A stretch of 64,000 nucleotides of DNA from Thiobacillus sp. (GCA_024235835.1 JACKLQ010000002.1:868001-932000), one strand, 5' to 3'; shown: positions 27,963-37,169, counted from the first letter of the stretch. Program-made: numbers and translations. The notes: generated by a model from the letters alone, not told the origin.

Positions 27963-29861
27963 ATGCGCAGAGTCAGGGACGCCCTATTCGAGCGTTCCAT
28001 CATGCTCTGGCTGGCGGCGGCCATCCTGGCCGTATCGGCCATCGGCATCGGCGGCATGGTCATCTCGACTCTGGTGGTCGAGCAGGTCCAGGGCAGCGGC
28101 AGCGCCATCAACGTGGCGGGCAGCCTTCGGCGGCTGAGCCATCGCATGGGCAGCATCGTCCTCTCCGACGCGGAGAACGATCTCACGGACCATACCCTGC
28201 TGCAGTCAGCCATCGTCCATTTCGAGGCCACACTGAATCACCAGATGCTGACCGATGTGCTGCGGCGACAGCCGGACAACCCCGCCATGGCCACCTACCG
28301 CCAAGTGCAGGAAACATGGCGGCGGAGCCTGAAACCCAAGCTGGCCGAGCAGGCCCTGGCAGGCCCCAACCTTTTCCCGGTGGAAACCCACAACCGCTTG
28401 CTGCTGCTCATCGACGAGTTCGTGGACCAGATCAACACCATGGTGGCCCAGCTGGAGGCTGATACCGAGCAGCGAATCAGCACACTGCGCGCTATCCTGT
28501 GGGGTGCCGTGGCGCTAACCATCCTGGTGCTGCTCATCGGCCTGTTCATGATCCACAGGCGTGTGCTGCTGCCCCTGGATGCCCTGCTGGGAGGTGCCTC
28601 CCGCATCGGCGTGGGTGACTTCAACGCCCGCACCCATCATACGGGCCGGGACGAACTGGGGCGGGTGGGCCAGGCCTTCAATACCATGGCCGAGGCGGTA
28701 TTCCGATCCCACCAGGATCTGGAGAAAAGAGTGCGGGAGAAAACAGCGGAACTGACTCGCAGCAACCGCAGCCTGGCCCTGCTCTACAACGCCATTTCCC
28801 AGCTGCACCATGCCCCCACGGCCCCCGAGACCTACCGGGCAGTGTTGGCGGAGCTCGATGGCCTGCTGGACCTGAAGGGCAGCATGGCCTGCCTCCAGGC
28901 CAAGCATGGTGGGCCGGCGAGTCTGCTGGCTTCCAGCCTGCCGGATTGTGGCGACCGGGGAGGCGAGGGATGCGCGGAGTGTTTGTCCACCGTGGCTCTG
29001 GTCGGGGGCCTCAAGCACTACAACGCGACGGCCGACGGCCACGAGCTCAACCTGCCCTTGCGGGATATGGACGGCACCTACGGGGTAATGCGCCTCGCCC
29101 TGCCCCAAGGGCGTTACCTGGGGCTTTGGCAGGAGCAATTGCTGGAGGCTCTGATCCGGCACATCGGTATTGCCCTGGGCATGAGCCGCAAGCTTGAGCA
29201 GGAGCGTCTGCTGGCCCTGCAGGAGGAACGCTCCACCATCGCCCGGGAACTTCATGATTCCATCGCCCAGTCCCTGTCCTACATGAAGATCCAGGCCAGC
29301 CTGCTACAGCCCGTGTTGTCGGACCCGGTGCGGCGGGAACAGGCCGAGACCGTGCTGCGTGACCTGCGAGAGGGCATCACCGCGGCCTACCGTCAGTTGC
29401 GCGAACTACTGGCCACCTTCCGCCTGAAGATGGAAAGCGACTTCCTCACCCTGCTGGCTGCCGCCGTGGACGAGTATGCGTCCCGGGGTGGCCTGAGTAT
29501 CCACCTGGAAACCCGCCTGGAAGGTTGCCAGCTGACCCCAAACCAGGAGATTCACACCCTGCAGATCATGCGCGAGGCCCTGTCCAACGTGCTGCGACAC
29601 GCCCACGCATCCCAGGCCTGGGTCCGGGTGGTGAACGGTGCCGGAGTAGAGGTGGAGGCCAGCGTGGAAGACGACGGTATCGGCCCGGCCGGGGAAATCG
29701 ACGCGATCGCCGAGGATACCTTCCACTATGGCCTGACCATTATGCGGGAGCGAGCCCAGGGCCTTCATGGACACCTGGAGGTGGGCCCCCGCCCCGGCGG
29801 TGGTACCCGGGTCACCCTGCGTTTCCATGCCCAGCCCGTGCAAGTCCAAGAAGTTGCCTGA
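27963..29861 (+). CDS. narX: NarX/NarQ-type nitrate/nitrite sensor histidine kinase
   Basis: A 632-residue membrane sensor kinase. Two transmembrane helices (about 14-36 and 178-199) enclose a periplasmic sensor of the NarX type with the P-box-like segment NVAGSLRRLSHRMGS at about residue 50, where nitrate binds in E. coli NarX. A HAMP domain, a signalling helix and a GAF-like central region with several cysteines (CGDRGGEGCAEC) follow. The HisKA_3 phosphoacceptor is in ARELHDSIAQSLSYMK, and the HATPase domain has REALSNVLRHAHA and DDGIGP. AGGAGA precedes the ATG. It forms an operon with narL. Confidence 0.93.
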   Translation: MRRVRDALFERSIMLWLAAAILAVSAIGIGGMVISTLVVEQVQGSGSAINVAGSLRRLSHRMGSIVLSDAENDLTDHTLLQSAIVHFEATLNHQMLTDVLRRQPDNPAMATYRQVQETWRRSLKPKLAEQALAGPNLFPVETHNRLLLLIDEFVDQINTMVAQLEADTEQRISTLRAILWGAVALTILVLLIGLFMIHRRVLLPLDALLGGASRIGVGDFNARTHHTGRDELGRVGQAFNTMAEAVFRSHQDLEKRVREKTAELTRSNRSLALLYNAISQLHHAPTAPETYRAVLAELDGLLDLKGSMACLQAKHGGPASLLASSLPDCGDRGGEGCAECLSTVALVGGLKHYNATADGHELNLPLRDMDGTYGVMRLALPQGRYLGLWQEQLLEALIRHIGIALGMSRKLEQERLLALQEERSTIARELHDSIAQSLSYMKIQASLLQPVLSDPVRREQAETVLRDLREGITAAYRQLRELLATFRLKMESDFLTLLAAAVDEYASRGGLSIHLETRLEGCQLTPNQEIHTLQIMREALSNVLRHAHASQAWVRVVNGAGVEVEASVEDDGIGPAGEIDAIAEDTFHYGLTIMRERAQGLHGHLEVGPRPGGGTRVTLRFHAQPVQVQEVA

Positions 29862-29890
29862 CAACAAGACCAGGAGCCAGACTCAAACCC

Positions 29891-30550
29891 ATGACCACCA
29901 ACACGCAAAGCGTCCTCATCGTCGATGACCACCCCCTGTTCCGGCGCGGCCTGACCCAGTTGCTCAACACCATGGACACCTTTCGCCTGGTGGGCGAGGC
30001 GGCCAACGGCCATGAAGGTATCGAACTGGTCAAGCGACTGCGCCCCGACCTGCTGCTGCTGGACTTGAACATGAAGGACATGAGCGGCATCGAAGTGCTC
30101 AAGGCCGTGAAGGCGGGGGACCTGGAAACCAGGGTGGTGATGATCACCGTTTCCGACCAGGCGGACGATCTGGTGGCGGCCCTGCGCAACGGCGCCGACG
30201 GCTACCTGCTCAAGGACATGGAACCGGAGCAGATGGTGGAAAGCCTGGAGGCCGCCGCCAGCGGCCGGGTCATCGTCTCGGAAGCTCTAACCCATCTATT
30301 GGCCGCTGCCATTCGCCACAGCAACCGTCCTGAAAACGTCGGCGAGGCAGGACTCACGGAGCAAGAGGTGCGCATTCTGGAGCTCATCGCCGGCGGCATG
30401 ATCAACAAGCTCATCGGTCGCGAGCTTGACATCGCAGAGGGCACCGTGAAGGTCCACGTCAAGCACATCCTGCGCAAGCTGGGCCTGCGTTCCCGGGTGG
30501 AGGCGGCGGTGTGGGCCGTGGAACGCCTGCTCAAGCCCAGGTCGAACTAA
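29891..30550 (+). CDS. narL: NarL-family response regulator
   Basis: A 219-residue two-component regulator. The receiver domain has the acidic pair in VDDHP, the phosphorylated Asp in LLLDLNMKDMSG (about residue 58) and the Lys in LLKDMEPEQ. The C-terminal LuxR/GerE helix-turn-helix reads LTEQEVRILELIAGG and EGTVKVHVKHILRKLGLRSR. It is the partner of the NarX-type kinase 29 bases upstream. In the middle of a RuBisCO cluster it may link carbon fixation or nearby respiratory genes to nitrate, but its targets are not shown. Confidence 0.94.
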   Translation: MTTNTQSVLIVDDHPLFRRGLTQLLNTMDTFRLVGEAANGHEGIELVKRLRPDLLLLDLNMKDMSGIEVLKAVKAGDLETRVVMITVSDQADDLVAALRNGADGYLLKDMEPEQMVESLEAAASGRVIVSEALTHLLAAAIRHSNRPENVGEAGLTEQEVRILELIAGGMINKLIGRELDIAEGTVKVHVKHILRKLGLRSRVEAAVWAVERLLKPRSN

Positions 30551-30562
30551 GAAAACCGGCTC

Positions 30563-31531
30563 TCATGCGCCGGGTTCGGCACGGAGCTTGTTTGTGCAGG
30601 GTGAGTCGCAGCAGGCCTGGTTCACGTTGGTCGAGCAGGCCGAATTCTCTTGTTTGGTGAGCAGAAAATCCAGGAAGGCACGGGCCACCACGGAAATCTG
30701 ACGTCCCGCCGGGTGCACAGCGTACCAGTGGCGCTGGATGGGAAACCCCTCCGCGTCCAGCACGGCGAACTGGCCAGGCTGGTGCAGGGTGAGGGCGTGG
30801 CAGGAGAGGGCGGAGATGCCCAGTCCCGCCAGGATGGCCTGCTTGATGGCCTCGTTGCTGCCCAGTTCCAGGCGGGGGCGAATCTCCAGTCCGTGTTCAT
30901 GGAACAGCCGCTCGATGGCCTTTCGGGTGCCGGACCCGGCCTCCCGCATGATCCAGGGTTCCTTGGCCAGGCGCTCCAGGGTCAGGTGTTTTTCCTTCGT
31001 CAGGGGATGGTCCGGGGCGGCCAGCACGACGATGGGGTTGTCCATGATGGGCGTGGCCACCACGTCGATCTCGTCGGGCGGCGTGCCCAACAGGTAGAGG
31101 TCGTCCAGGTTGTCCGCCATGCTGGCCAGCACCTGTTCCTTGTTGGTGACCCTCAGGCTAACGTCGATGCCCGGATGCAGCCTGGCGAATTCCCCCAGCA
31201 GCCGGGGCGCGAAGTAGGAGGCGGTGGTGATGGCCATGAGCTTGAGCTTGCCCTTCTCCAGGCCCCGGCGCTGGGCCACCGACATGGCGTAGCGGTCCAG
31301 GATAGCGAAGATTTCCCGGGTGACCTGGGCCAGTTCCTTGCCATCCTCGGTGAGCAGCACCTTCTTTCCCACCTGTTCCACCAGGGGCGAGCCCACGGTG
31401 TCGGTGAGTTTCTTCATTTGCATGGAGACCGTGGGCTGGGTGAGATACAGCTCTTCCGAGGCCCGGGTGAAGCTGCCCAGGCGGGCAATGGCCTCGAAGA
31501 TCTCCAACTGGCGGAATGTGGTGTGGCGCAT
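30563..31531 (-). CDS. cbbR: LysR-type RuBisCO operon regulator CbbR (second copy)
   Basis: A 322-residue CbbR with helix-turn-helix FRQLEIFEAIARLGSFTRAS and LTQPTVSMQMKKLTD, and the effector-domain motif MREAGSGTRKAIERLF. It is divergent from cbbLS and so the probable activator of the form I operon. Compared with the other two CbbRs in this window it has an extra C-terminal tail with three cysteines (ENSACSTNVNQACCDSPC...), possibly a redox or metal-sensitive add-on. Confidence 0.94.
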   Translation of the reverse strand: MRHTTFRQLEIFEAIARLGSFTRASEELYLTQPTVSMQMKKLTDTVGSPLVEQVGKKVLLTEDGKELAQVTREIFAILDRYAMSVAQRRGLEKGKLKLMAITTASYFAPRLLGEFARLHPGIDVSLRVTNKEQVLASMADNLDDLYLLGTPPDEIDVVATPIMDNPIVVLAAPDHPLTKEKHLTLERLAKEPWIMREAGSGTRKAIERLFHEHGLEIRPRLELGSNEAIKQAILAGLGISALSCHALTLHQPGQFAVLDAEGFPIQRHWYAVHPAGRQISVVARAFLDFLLTKQENSACSTNVNQACCDSPCTNKLRAEPGA

Positions 31532-31719
31532 GGTCTATGTTGGAAGCCCCACGTGATGAAACGTGAAGGGGAAAAATGATAAATATAGACTTTAATCTAT
31601 CGCATTAATAGAAAATCGTGACTGTTATTGATGATTAGTTGACCGCATCATTCGCCCACCTCAGACGGGCCCAAAAACGGCCACGAGGCTGAACGCAATC
31701 CTAAACAAGGAGTTAACAC
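31532..31719. promoter_or_regulatory. Divergent cbbR-cbbL control region
   Basis: An A/T-rich core (31575-31635) carries several TTA/TAA half-sites (TTTAATCTATCGCATTAA, TTATTGATGATTAG) of the kind bound by CbbR. No strong -35/-10 pair is visible. AAGGAG lies 7 bases before the cbbL ATG. A GTGATGAAACGTGAAGGGG repeat fragment lies near 31551-31571. Confidence 0.55.
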
Positions 31720-33141
31720 ATGGCTGTGAAGACCTACAACGCTGGTGTGAAAGAGTACCGCCAGACCTACTGGATGCCCGAGTACACCCCTCTGGATACC
31801 GACATCCTGGCCTGTTTCAAGATTACCCCCCAGCCTGGCGTGGACCGCGAGGAAGTTGCCGCTGCCGTGGCCGCTGAATCCTCCACCGGCACCTGGACCA
31901 CCGTCTGGACCGACCTGTTGACCGACCTGGACTATTACAAGGGCCGCGCCTATCACATCGAAGACGTGCCCGGTGACGACACCTGCTTCTACGCCTTCGT
32001 GGCCTACCCCATCGACCTGTTCGAAGAAGGCTCCATGGTCAACGTGCTGACCTCCCTGGTGGGCAACGTGTTCGGCTTCAAGGCCCTGCGCGCCCTGCGT
32101 CTGGAAGACGTGCGCTTCCCCATCGCCTACGTGAAGACCTGCGGCGGCCCGCCCCAGGGCATCCAGGTCGAGCGCGACAAGATGAACAAGTATGGTCGTC
32201 CCCTGCTGGGCTGCACCATCAAGCCCAAGCTGGGCCTGTCCGCCAAGAACTACGGCCGTGCCGTGTACGAATGCCTGCGCGGTGGTCTGGACTTCACCAA
32301 GGACGACGAGAACGTCAACAGCCAGCCCTTCATGCGTTGGCGCGATCGTTTCGCCTTCGTGCAGGAAGCCACCGAAAAGGCCGTGCGCGAGACCGGCGAG
32401 CGCAAGGGCCACTACCTGAACGTGACCGCCCCCACGCCTGAAGAGATGTACAAGCGTGCCGAGTTCGCCAAGGAAATCGGCGCCCCCATCATCATGCACG
32501 ACTACCTGACCGGCGGCCTGACGGCCAACACCGGCCTGGCCAACTGGTGCCGCGACAACGGCATGCTGCTGCACATCCACCGTGCCATGCACGCCGTGCT
32601 GGACCGCAACCCCCACCACGGCATCCACTTCCGCGTGCTGACCAAGGTGCTGCGTCTGTCCGGTGGCGACCACCTGCACTCCGGTACCGTCGTGGGCAAG
32701 CTGGAAGGCGACCGCGATGCCACCCTGGGCTGGATCGACATCATGCGTGACAGCTTCATCAAGGAAGACCGCACCCGCGGCATCTTCTTCGATCAGGACT
32801 TCGGCTCCATGCCTGGCGTGATGCCCGTTGCTTCCGGTGGTATCCACGTGTGGCACATGCCCGCCCTGGTGACCATCTTCGGTGACGACTCCGTGCTGCA
32901 GTTCGGTGGTGGCACCCTGGGCCACCCCTGGGGCAACGCAGCCGGCGCCGCCGCCAACCGCGTCGCCCTGGAAGCCTGTGTGGAAGCCCGCAACAAGGGT
33001 GTCCAGGTCGAGAAGGAAGGCAAGGCCATCCTGACCGACGCGGCCAAGAGCTCTCCGGAACTGAAGATCGCCATGGAAACCTGGAAAGAGATCAAGTTCG
33101 AGTTCGACACCGTCGACAAGCTGGACGTCGCCCACAAGTAA
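31720..33141 (+). CDS. cbbL: Form I RuBisCO large subunit
   Basis: A 473-residue catalytic subunit of the L8S8 enzyme. The carbamylated lysine lies in GLDFTKDDENVN (about 190-201), the loop-6 lysine in VVGKLEGDRD (about 326-335), and GGGTLGHPWGNAAG near 395-408 binds phosphate. Form IA by overall sequence. The cbbLSQO gene order and the small-subunit insertion place it in the IAq (cytosolic, CbbQO-dependent) class rather than the carboxysomal IAc class. Strongly biased codons suggest high expression. Confidence 0.98.
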   Translation: MAVKTYNAGVKEYRQTYWMPEYTPLDTDILACFKITPQPGVDREEVAAAVAAESSTGTWTTVWTDLLTDLDYYKGRAYHIEDVPGDDTCFYAFVAYPIDLFEEGSMVNVLTSLVGNVFGFKALRALRLEDVRFPIAYVKTCGGPPQGIQVERDKMNKYGRPLLGCTIKPKLGLSAKNYGRAVYECLRGGLDFTKDDENVNSQPFMRWRDRFAFVQEATEKAVRETGERKGHYLNVTAPTPEEMYKRAEFAKEIGAPIIMHDYLTGGLTANTGLANWCRDNGMLLHIHRAMHAVLDRNPHHGIHFRVLTKVLRLSGGDHLHSGTVVGKLEGDRDATLGWIDIMRDSFIKEDRTRGIFFDQDFGSMPGVMPVASGGIHVWHMPALVTIFGDDSVLQFGGGTLGHPWGNAAGAAANRVALEACVEARNKGVQVEKEGKAILTDAAKSSPELKIAMETWKEIKFEFDTVDKLDVAHK

Positions 33142-33207
33142 TCGAACGCAATCGACTTTCCCCCTCCCTTTTGGGGAGGGGCGTTACCCGAATTGAAAGG
33201 AAATTAA

Positions 33208-33564
33208 ATGTCTGAAGTGATGGATTACAAAAGCCGTCTGAGCGACCCCGCCAGCCGCAAGTTCGAGACCTTTTCCTACCTGCCCGCCATGGATGCGGAC
33301 AGCATCAAGAAGCAGGTCGAGTACCTGGTGAAGAAGGGCTGGAACCCCGCCATCGAGCACATCGAGCCCGAGCACATGATGGATTCCTATTGGTACATGT
33401 GGAAGCTGCCCATGTTCGGCGAGACCGACGTCAACGTCGTGCTGGCTGAAGCCGAAGCCTGTCACAAAGCCAATCCGAACAACCACGTTCGCCTGATCGG
33501 CTATGACAACTTCGCCCAGAGCCAGGGCGCTTCCATGGTGATCTACCGCGGCAAGACCGTCTAA
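33208..33564 (+). CDS. cbbS: Form I RuBisCO small subunit, IAq type
   Basis: A 118-residue small subunit with the conserved YWYMWKLPMFGE segment. Compared with the remembered carboxysomal small subunit of Halothiobacillus, there are six extra residues near positions 12-17 (around DPASRK), before FETFSYLP. That insertion is described as the mark of the IAq form. AAAGGAAA precedes the ATG. It follows cbbL by 66 bases and is closed by a terminator before cbbQ. Confidence 0.97.
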   Translation: MSEVMDYKSRLSDPASRKFETFSYLPAMDADSIKKQVEYLVKKGWNPAIEHIEPEHMMDSYWYMWKLPMFGETDVNVVLAEAEACHKANPNNHVRLIGYDNFAQSQGASMVIYRGKTV

Positions 33565-33589
33565 GCTGCGCGGCGGACTGAAGTATCTG

Positions 33590-33622
33590 CCCCCGCCGCG
33601 CACAGGCGTGGCGGGGGTTTTT
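33590..33622 (+). terminator. Intrinsic terminator after cbbS
   Basis: CCCCCGCC and GGCGGGGG form an 8-bp stem around a 12-base loop, followed by a T-run. As in the form II operon, it separates RuBisCO structural genes from cbbQO and probably lowers cbbQO expression. Confidence 0.8.
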
Positions 33623-33724
33623 GTTTCGAGACCTGAAACGTGAAACCCTGGGCCGGCAGATGAGCGTTCGTGTAGCACATCATCGTCCCATTTCACCTTT
33701 CATCGTTTCCCCCAGGAGACCCTC

Positions 33725-34528
33725 ATGAGCAACATCGTCGACCAATACCGCATCACCCAGGAACCCTACTACCGCGCCGTTGCGGACGAAGTGGAGCTGT
33801 TCGAGGCCGCCTACTCGGTGCGCATGCCCATGATGCTCAAGGGCCCCACCGGCTGCGGCAAGACCCGCTTCGTGGAATACATGGCCCACAAGCTGGGCAA
33901 GCCCCTGATCACCGTGGCCTGTAACGAGGACATGACTGCCTCCGACCTGGTGGGCCGCTTCCTGCTGTCCGCCTCCGGTACCGAATGGCAGGACGGCCCC
34001 CTGGCCATCGCCGCCCGCCATGGCGCCATCTGCTACCTGGATGAAGTGGTGGAAGCCCGCCAGGACACCACCGTGGTGATCCACCCGCTGACCGACAACC
34101 GTCGCGTGCTGCCCCTGGAGAAGAAGGGTGAACTGGTCAACGCCCACCCGGATTTCCAGATCGTCATCAGCTACAACCCGGGCTACCAATCCCTGATGAA
34201 GGACCTGAAGCAGTCCACCAAGCAGCGTTTCGGCGGCCTGGATTTCACCTACCCCGAGCACGCCATCGAGACCGAGATCGTGGCCCACGAGTCAGGCGTC
34301 AATGCCGAAGTGGCGGGCAAGCTGGTGTCCATCGCCGAGCGTTCCCGCAACCTGAAGGGCCATGGCCTGGACGAGGGTCTGTCCACCCGCATGCTGATCT
34401 ACGCAGGCTCCCTGATCGCCAAGGGCGTGAAACCCATGGCCGCCTGCCGTGTCGCCCTGGTGCGTCCCATCACGGACGATCCGGACATGCGCGATGCCCT
34501 GGATGCTGCGGTGACCACGTTCTTCTGA
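33725..34528 (+). CDS. cbbQ: RuBisCO activase AAA+ subunit CbbQ (form I-linked)
   Basis: A 267-residue MoxR-type AAA+ ATPase, a close paralogue of the copy near 22.9 kb. Walker A is GPTGCGKTRF, Walker B is ICYLDEVVEAR, and the shared block NPGYQSLMKDLKQSTKQRF surrounds the sensor region. It works with CbbO to reactivate inhibited form I RuBisCO. AGGAGA precedes the ATG. The upstream spacer also has GTGAAAC-type repeats. Confidence 0.96.
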   Translation: MSNIVDQYRITQEPYYRAVADEVELFEAAYSVRMPMMLKGPTGCGKTRFVEYMAHKLGKPLITVACNEDMTASDLVGRFLLSASGTEWQDGPLAIAARHGAICYLDEVVEARQDTTVVIHPLTDNRRVLPLEKKGELVNAHPDFQIVISYNPGYQSLMKDLKQSTKQRFGGLDFTYPEHAIETEIVAHESGVNAEVAGKLVSIAERSRNLKGHGLDEGLSTRMLIYAGSLIAKGVKPMAACRVALVRPITDDPDMRDALDAAVTTFF

Positions 34529-34530
34529 GC

Positions 34531-34630
34531 GTGAAATGTGAAACGTGAAATGCGAAACGTGGGGAAGTTTGCCCTGGGTTTTTACATTTCACCTGAGCCG
34601 CAAGGCGGCGAGTCACATTTCACATTTCAC
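34531..34630. repeat. Heptamer-repeat inverted element between cbbQ and cbbO
   Basis: The left arm (34531-34560) is tandem GTGAAAT, GTGAAAC, GTGAAAT, GCGAAAC. The right part has ACATTTCAC (34583-34591) and TCACATTTCACATTTCAC (to 34630), complementary to the left arm. A GC hairpin sits between them at 34597-34609 (GCCGC-AAG-GCGGC). The layout is the same as between coaBC and dut, though the heptamer differs. Confidence 0.7.
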
Positions 34631-34641
34631 GGGAAAAGACT

Positions 34642-37005
34642 ATGGCCATCAATCTAGCCGACTACGAAGAGCTGCTGGAAACCCTGTCCGAGCACAGCCG
34701 CAAGGCCCTCGACGCCAACTGGCACGAAGCCACCAAGGTGTTCTCGCCCCGGGGCCTGGATAACTACCTGAAAGGGGTGTCCGCCATCCGCGGTCTGGGC
34801 AAAGGCGATTCACTGGTGGAAACCTGGATCGAGGAAGCCCCCATGGTGGCCAAGGAAGTGGGCGAGGATGTGGTGGCTGACCTGGCGACCTCTGCCCTGA
34901 TGCTGGCCTCGAAGACCTCCGGTGCGGTCATTGAACTGCTCCTGGCTACCGCGTCCACCGCAGCCAATCGCCTGGGCGATGCCGAGTTGTTCCAGAAGTA
35001 CCTGCAATTCATCAATACGCTGCTGGCCCAGGCCCCCCGGGGTGTGCGTCCCATGCTGGACAAGCTGGATGTGCTGTTCCAGCACCTGACCCTGGGCGGC
35101 CTGCGTCGCTGGGCGCTGTGGGGGGCCCATGCCCATCGCACCAACTACGAAGAGCAGATTCGCTACTTCGGCCTTGAGTCGAAGGAATCGCTGGCCATGC
35201 TGCAGAAGGAGCGCAAGGGTACCCTGCTGGTGGACGTGCAGCGGCGCATCAACATGTACCTGCGTGCCTTGTGGGCCCGGGACTTCTTCATGCGTCCCAC
35301 CTCCGGCGACTTCGAGTCCCGGGAAGGCTATCGGCCCTATATCGAGGACTATCTGCTGCATGTCCCGGATGCCTTCGACGACTTCGTGCCGTGTGAGGGC
35401 TGTGAGCCGGTCAGCGGCCTGGAGCTCTACCGGGCCACGGCGGCCCACTGTGCCGCCCATGTGGTGGAAACCAAGACCCCCATCTCCGCCGAGGCCCTGA
35501 ACCCCATGCAGATGGCGGTCATCAGCGTGATTGAAGATGCTCGCGTCGAAGCCTTGTCCATCCGCCGGTTTCCCGGCCTGAAGCAGCTCTGGAGCAAGTT
35601 GCACACCGCCACGCCGGACATGACGGCTACCGTGGGCGACTACCTGAACCGCCTGGCCCGTGCCCTGCTGGACGAGAGCTATCAGGACGACGACGCCTGG
35701 ATCCTGGAGGCCCGCGCCCTGTTCGCCAGCGCCCAGGACCGGCTCGACACCAATGTCACCTCCTGGGAAATCGGCGTGCAACTCGCCCATAGCCTGACCA
35801 GCAAGAAGATCGCCTTCAACCCGCGCAAGGACCTGCTCACCGCCCCCTACCGGGACGATAACCGCTACTTCTGGGAATTCGAGGAATTCGATTTCAACAA
35901 GGCTGCCGGTGCCGGCTACGAATCCATCAAGCAGGTGCGAAAGTATGTGAACGTGATGGAGATGGCCAACGAGATCGACGTGGAGACGGCCGGCGACGAC
36001 GCCCAGGAGGTCTGGGTGCTGTCCACCGAGTTGTTCCCCTACGAGAACATCGGCGACCAGTATGGGGGCGAAAAGTCCTTCAACGAGACGGAAGGCAAGG
36101 AGCCTCTGTCCGACCCGTTCCACTATTCTGAATGGGACTACCAGATCCAGCTGGAGCGCCCGGCCTGGGCCACGGTGATGGAGAAGCGGGCCAAACAGGG
36201 TGACCTGCAGCTCATCAACGACATCGCCGCCCAGTACAAGCGGGAGATCCACCGCATGAAGTTCCTGCTGGACGCCATGCAGCCCCAGGGCGTGCAGCGC
36301 ATCCGCAAGCTGGAGGACGGCGACGAGATCGACATCAACGCCGCGATCCAGAGCTTCACCGACATCCGCCTGGGCAACCAGCCGGACCCCCGCATCATGA
36401 TGCGTTCGGTGCGCAAGACCCGGGACTTCTCCATCCTGGTGCTGCTGGACCTGTCCGAGTCCACCAACGACATGGTGCAGGGCCAGGAGTATTCTGTGCT
36501 GGATCTGACCCGCCGGGCTTGCGTGCTCCTGTCGGATGCCATCTCCAAGGTGGGCGACCCCTTCGCCATCCACGGCTTCTGTTCCGATGGCCGCCACGAC
36601 GTGGAGTACTACCGCTTCAAGGACTTCGACCAGCACTGGAATGAAGAACCGAAGGCCAAGCTTGCCGGCATGACCGGCCAGCTTTCCACCCGCATGGGCG
36701 CGGCCATACGCCACGCCGGCCACCACCTTAAGCTGCAGCGTTCCGCCAAGAAACTGCTCATCGTCATCACCGATGGCGAGCCGGCCGACGTGGATGTACG
36801 CGACCCCCAGTATCTGCGCATGGATACCAAGAAGGCGGTGGAGGACGTGGCCAAGCACGGCGTCGTCACCTACTGCATGAGCCTGGACCCCCGCGCCGAC
36901 AACTACGTCAGCCGCATCTTCGGTCAGAAGAACTATATGGTCGTCGACCATGTGGAACGTCTGCCAGAAAAGTTGCCGCTCCTCTACGCAGGACTGACGC
37001 GATGA
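34642..37005 (+). CDS. cbbO: RuBisCO activase VWA subunit CbbO (form I-linked)
   Basis: A 787-residue CbbO. The VWA domain near the C-terminus has the MIDAS start VLLDLSESTNDM (about residue 599) and IVITDGEPADVD. It pairs with CbbQ upstream to reactivate form I RuBisCO. It is longer than the form II-linked copy, with an acidic insertion near residues 440-490 (EIDVETAGDDAQEVW). It ends KLPLLYAGLTR, and a diverged second copy of this coding end lies 140 bases downstream. Confidence 0.95.
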   Translation: MAINLADYEELLETLSEHSRKALDANWHEATKVFSPRGLDNYLKGVSAIRGLGKGDSLVETWIEEAPMVAKEVGEDVVADLATSALMLASKTSGAVIELLLATASTAANRLGDAELFQKYLQFINTLLAQAPRGVRPMLDKLDVLFQHLTLGGLRRWALWGAHAHRTNYEEQIRYFGLESKESLAMLQKERKGTLLVDVQRRINMYLRALWARDFFMRPTSGDFESREGYRPYIEDYLLHVPDAFDDFVPCEGCEPVSGLELYRATAAHCAAHVVETKTPISAEALNPMQMAVISVIEDARVEALSIRRFPGLKQLWSKLHTATPDMTATVGDYLNRLARALLDESYQDDDAWILEARALFASAQDRLDTNVTSWEIGVQLAHSLTSKKIAFNPRKDLLTAPYRDDNRYFWEFEEFDFNKAAGAGYESIKQVRKYVNVMEMANEIDVETAGDDAQEVWVLSTELFPYENIGDQYGGEKSFNETEGKEPLSDPFHYSEWDYQIQLERPAWATVMEKRAKQGDLQLINDIAAQYKREIHRMKFLLDAMQPQGVQRIRKLEDGDEIDINAAIQSFTDIRLGNQPDPRIMMRSVRKTRDFSILVLLDLSESTNDMVQGQEYSVLDLTRRACVLLSDAISKVGDPFAIHGFCSDGRHDVEYYRFKDFDQHWNEEPKAKLAGMTGQLSTRMGAAIRHAGHHLKLQRSAKKLLIVITDGEPADVDVRDPQYLRMDTKKAVEDVAKHGVVTYCMSLDPRADNYVSRIFGQKNYMVVDHVERLPEKLPLLYAGLTR

Positions 37006-37145
37006 GTGCCGGAACGGCAGCGTCAGGGTGCGCTGGGTGTCGCGGCGACTTTCGGCGTAGGCTAACTTCGCTTGGCGAAGTTAAGCTGCGGAGCAGCGGC
37101 CGTGGCCAAAAGTTGCCGATGCTCTATGCTGGCCTGACGCGATAA
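36968..37145 (+). repeat. Duplicated cbbO 3' end flanking a hairpin element (second case)
   Basis: The last 38 bases of cbbO (36968-37005) recur at 37108-37145 with six mismatches. The second copy still encodes KLPMLYAGLTR and stop; most differences are silent. Between them, 37060-37102 is the same core as after the first cbbO, with compensating base changes: hairpin AACTTCGC/GCGAAGTT and hairpin GCTGC-GGA-GCAGC. Stop codons of both copies sit in small dyads (TGACGCG-ATAA-CGCGTCA in the second). Confidence 0.8.
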
Positions 37146-37169
37146 CGCGTCACTTGTTAAAGACGAATC

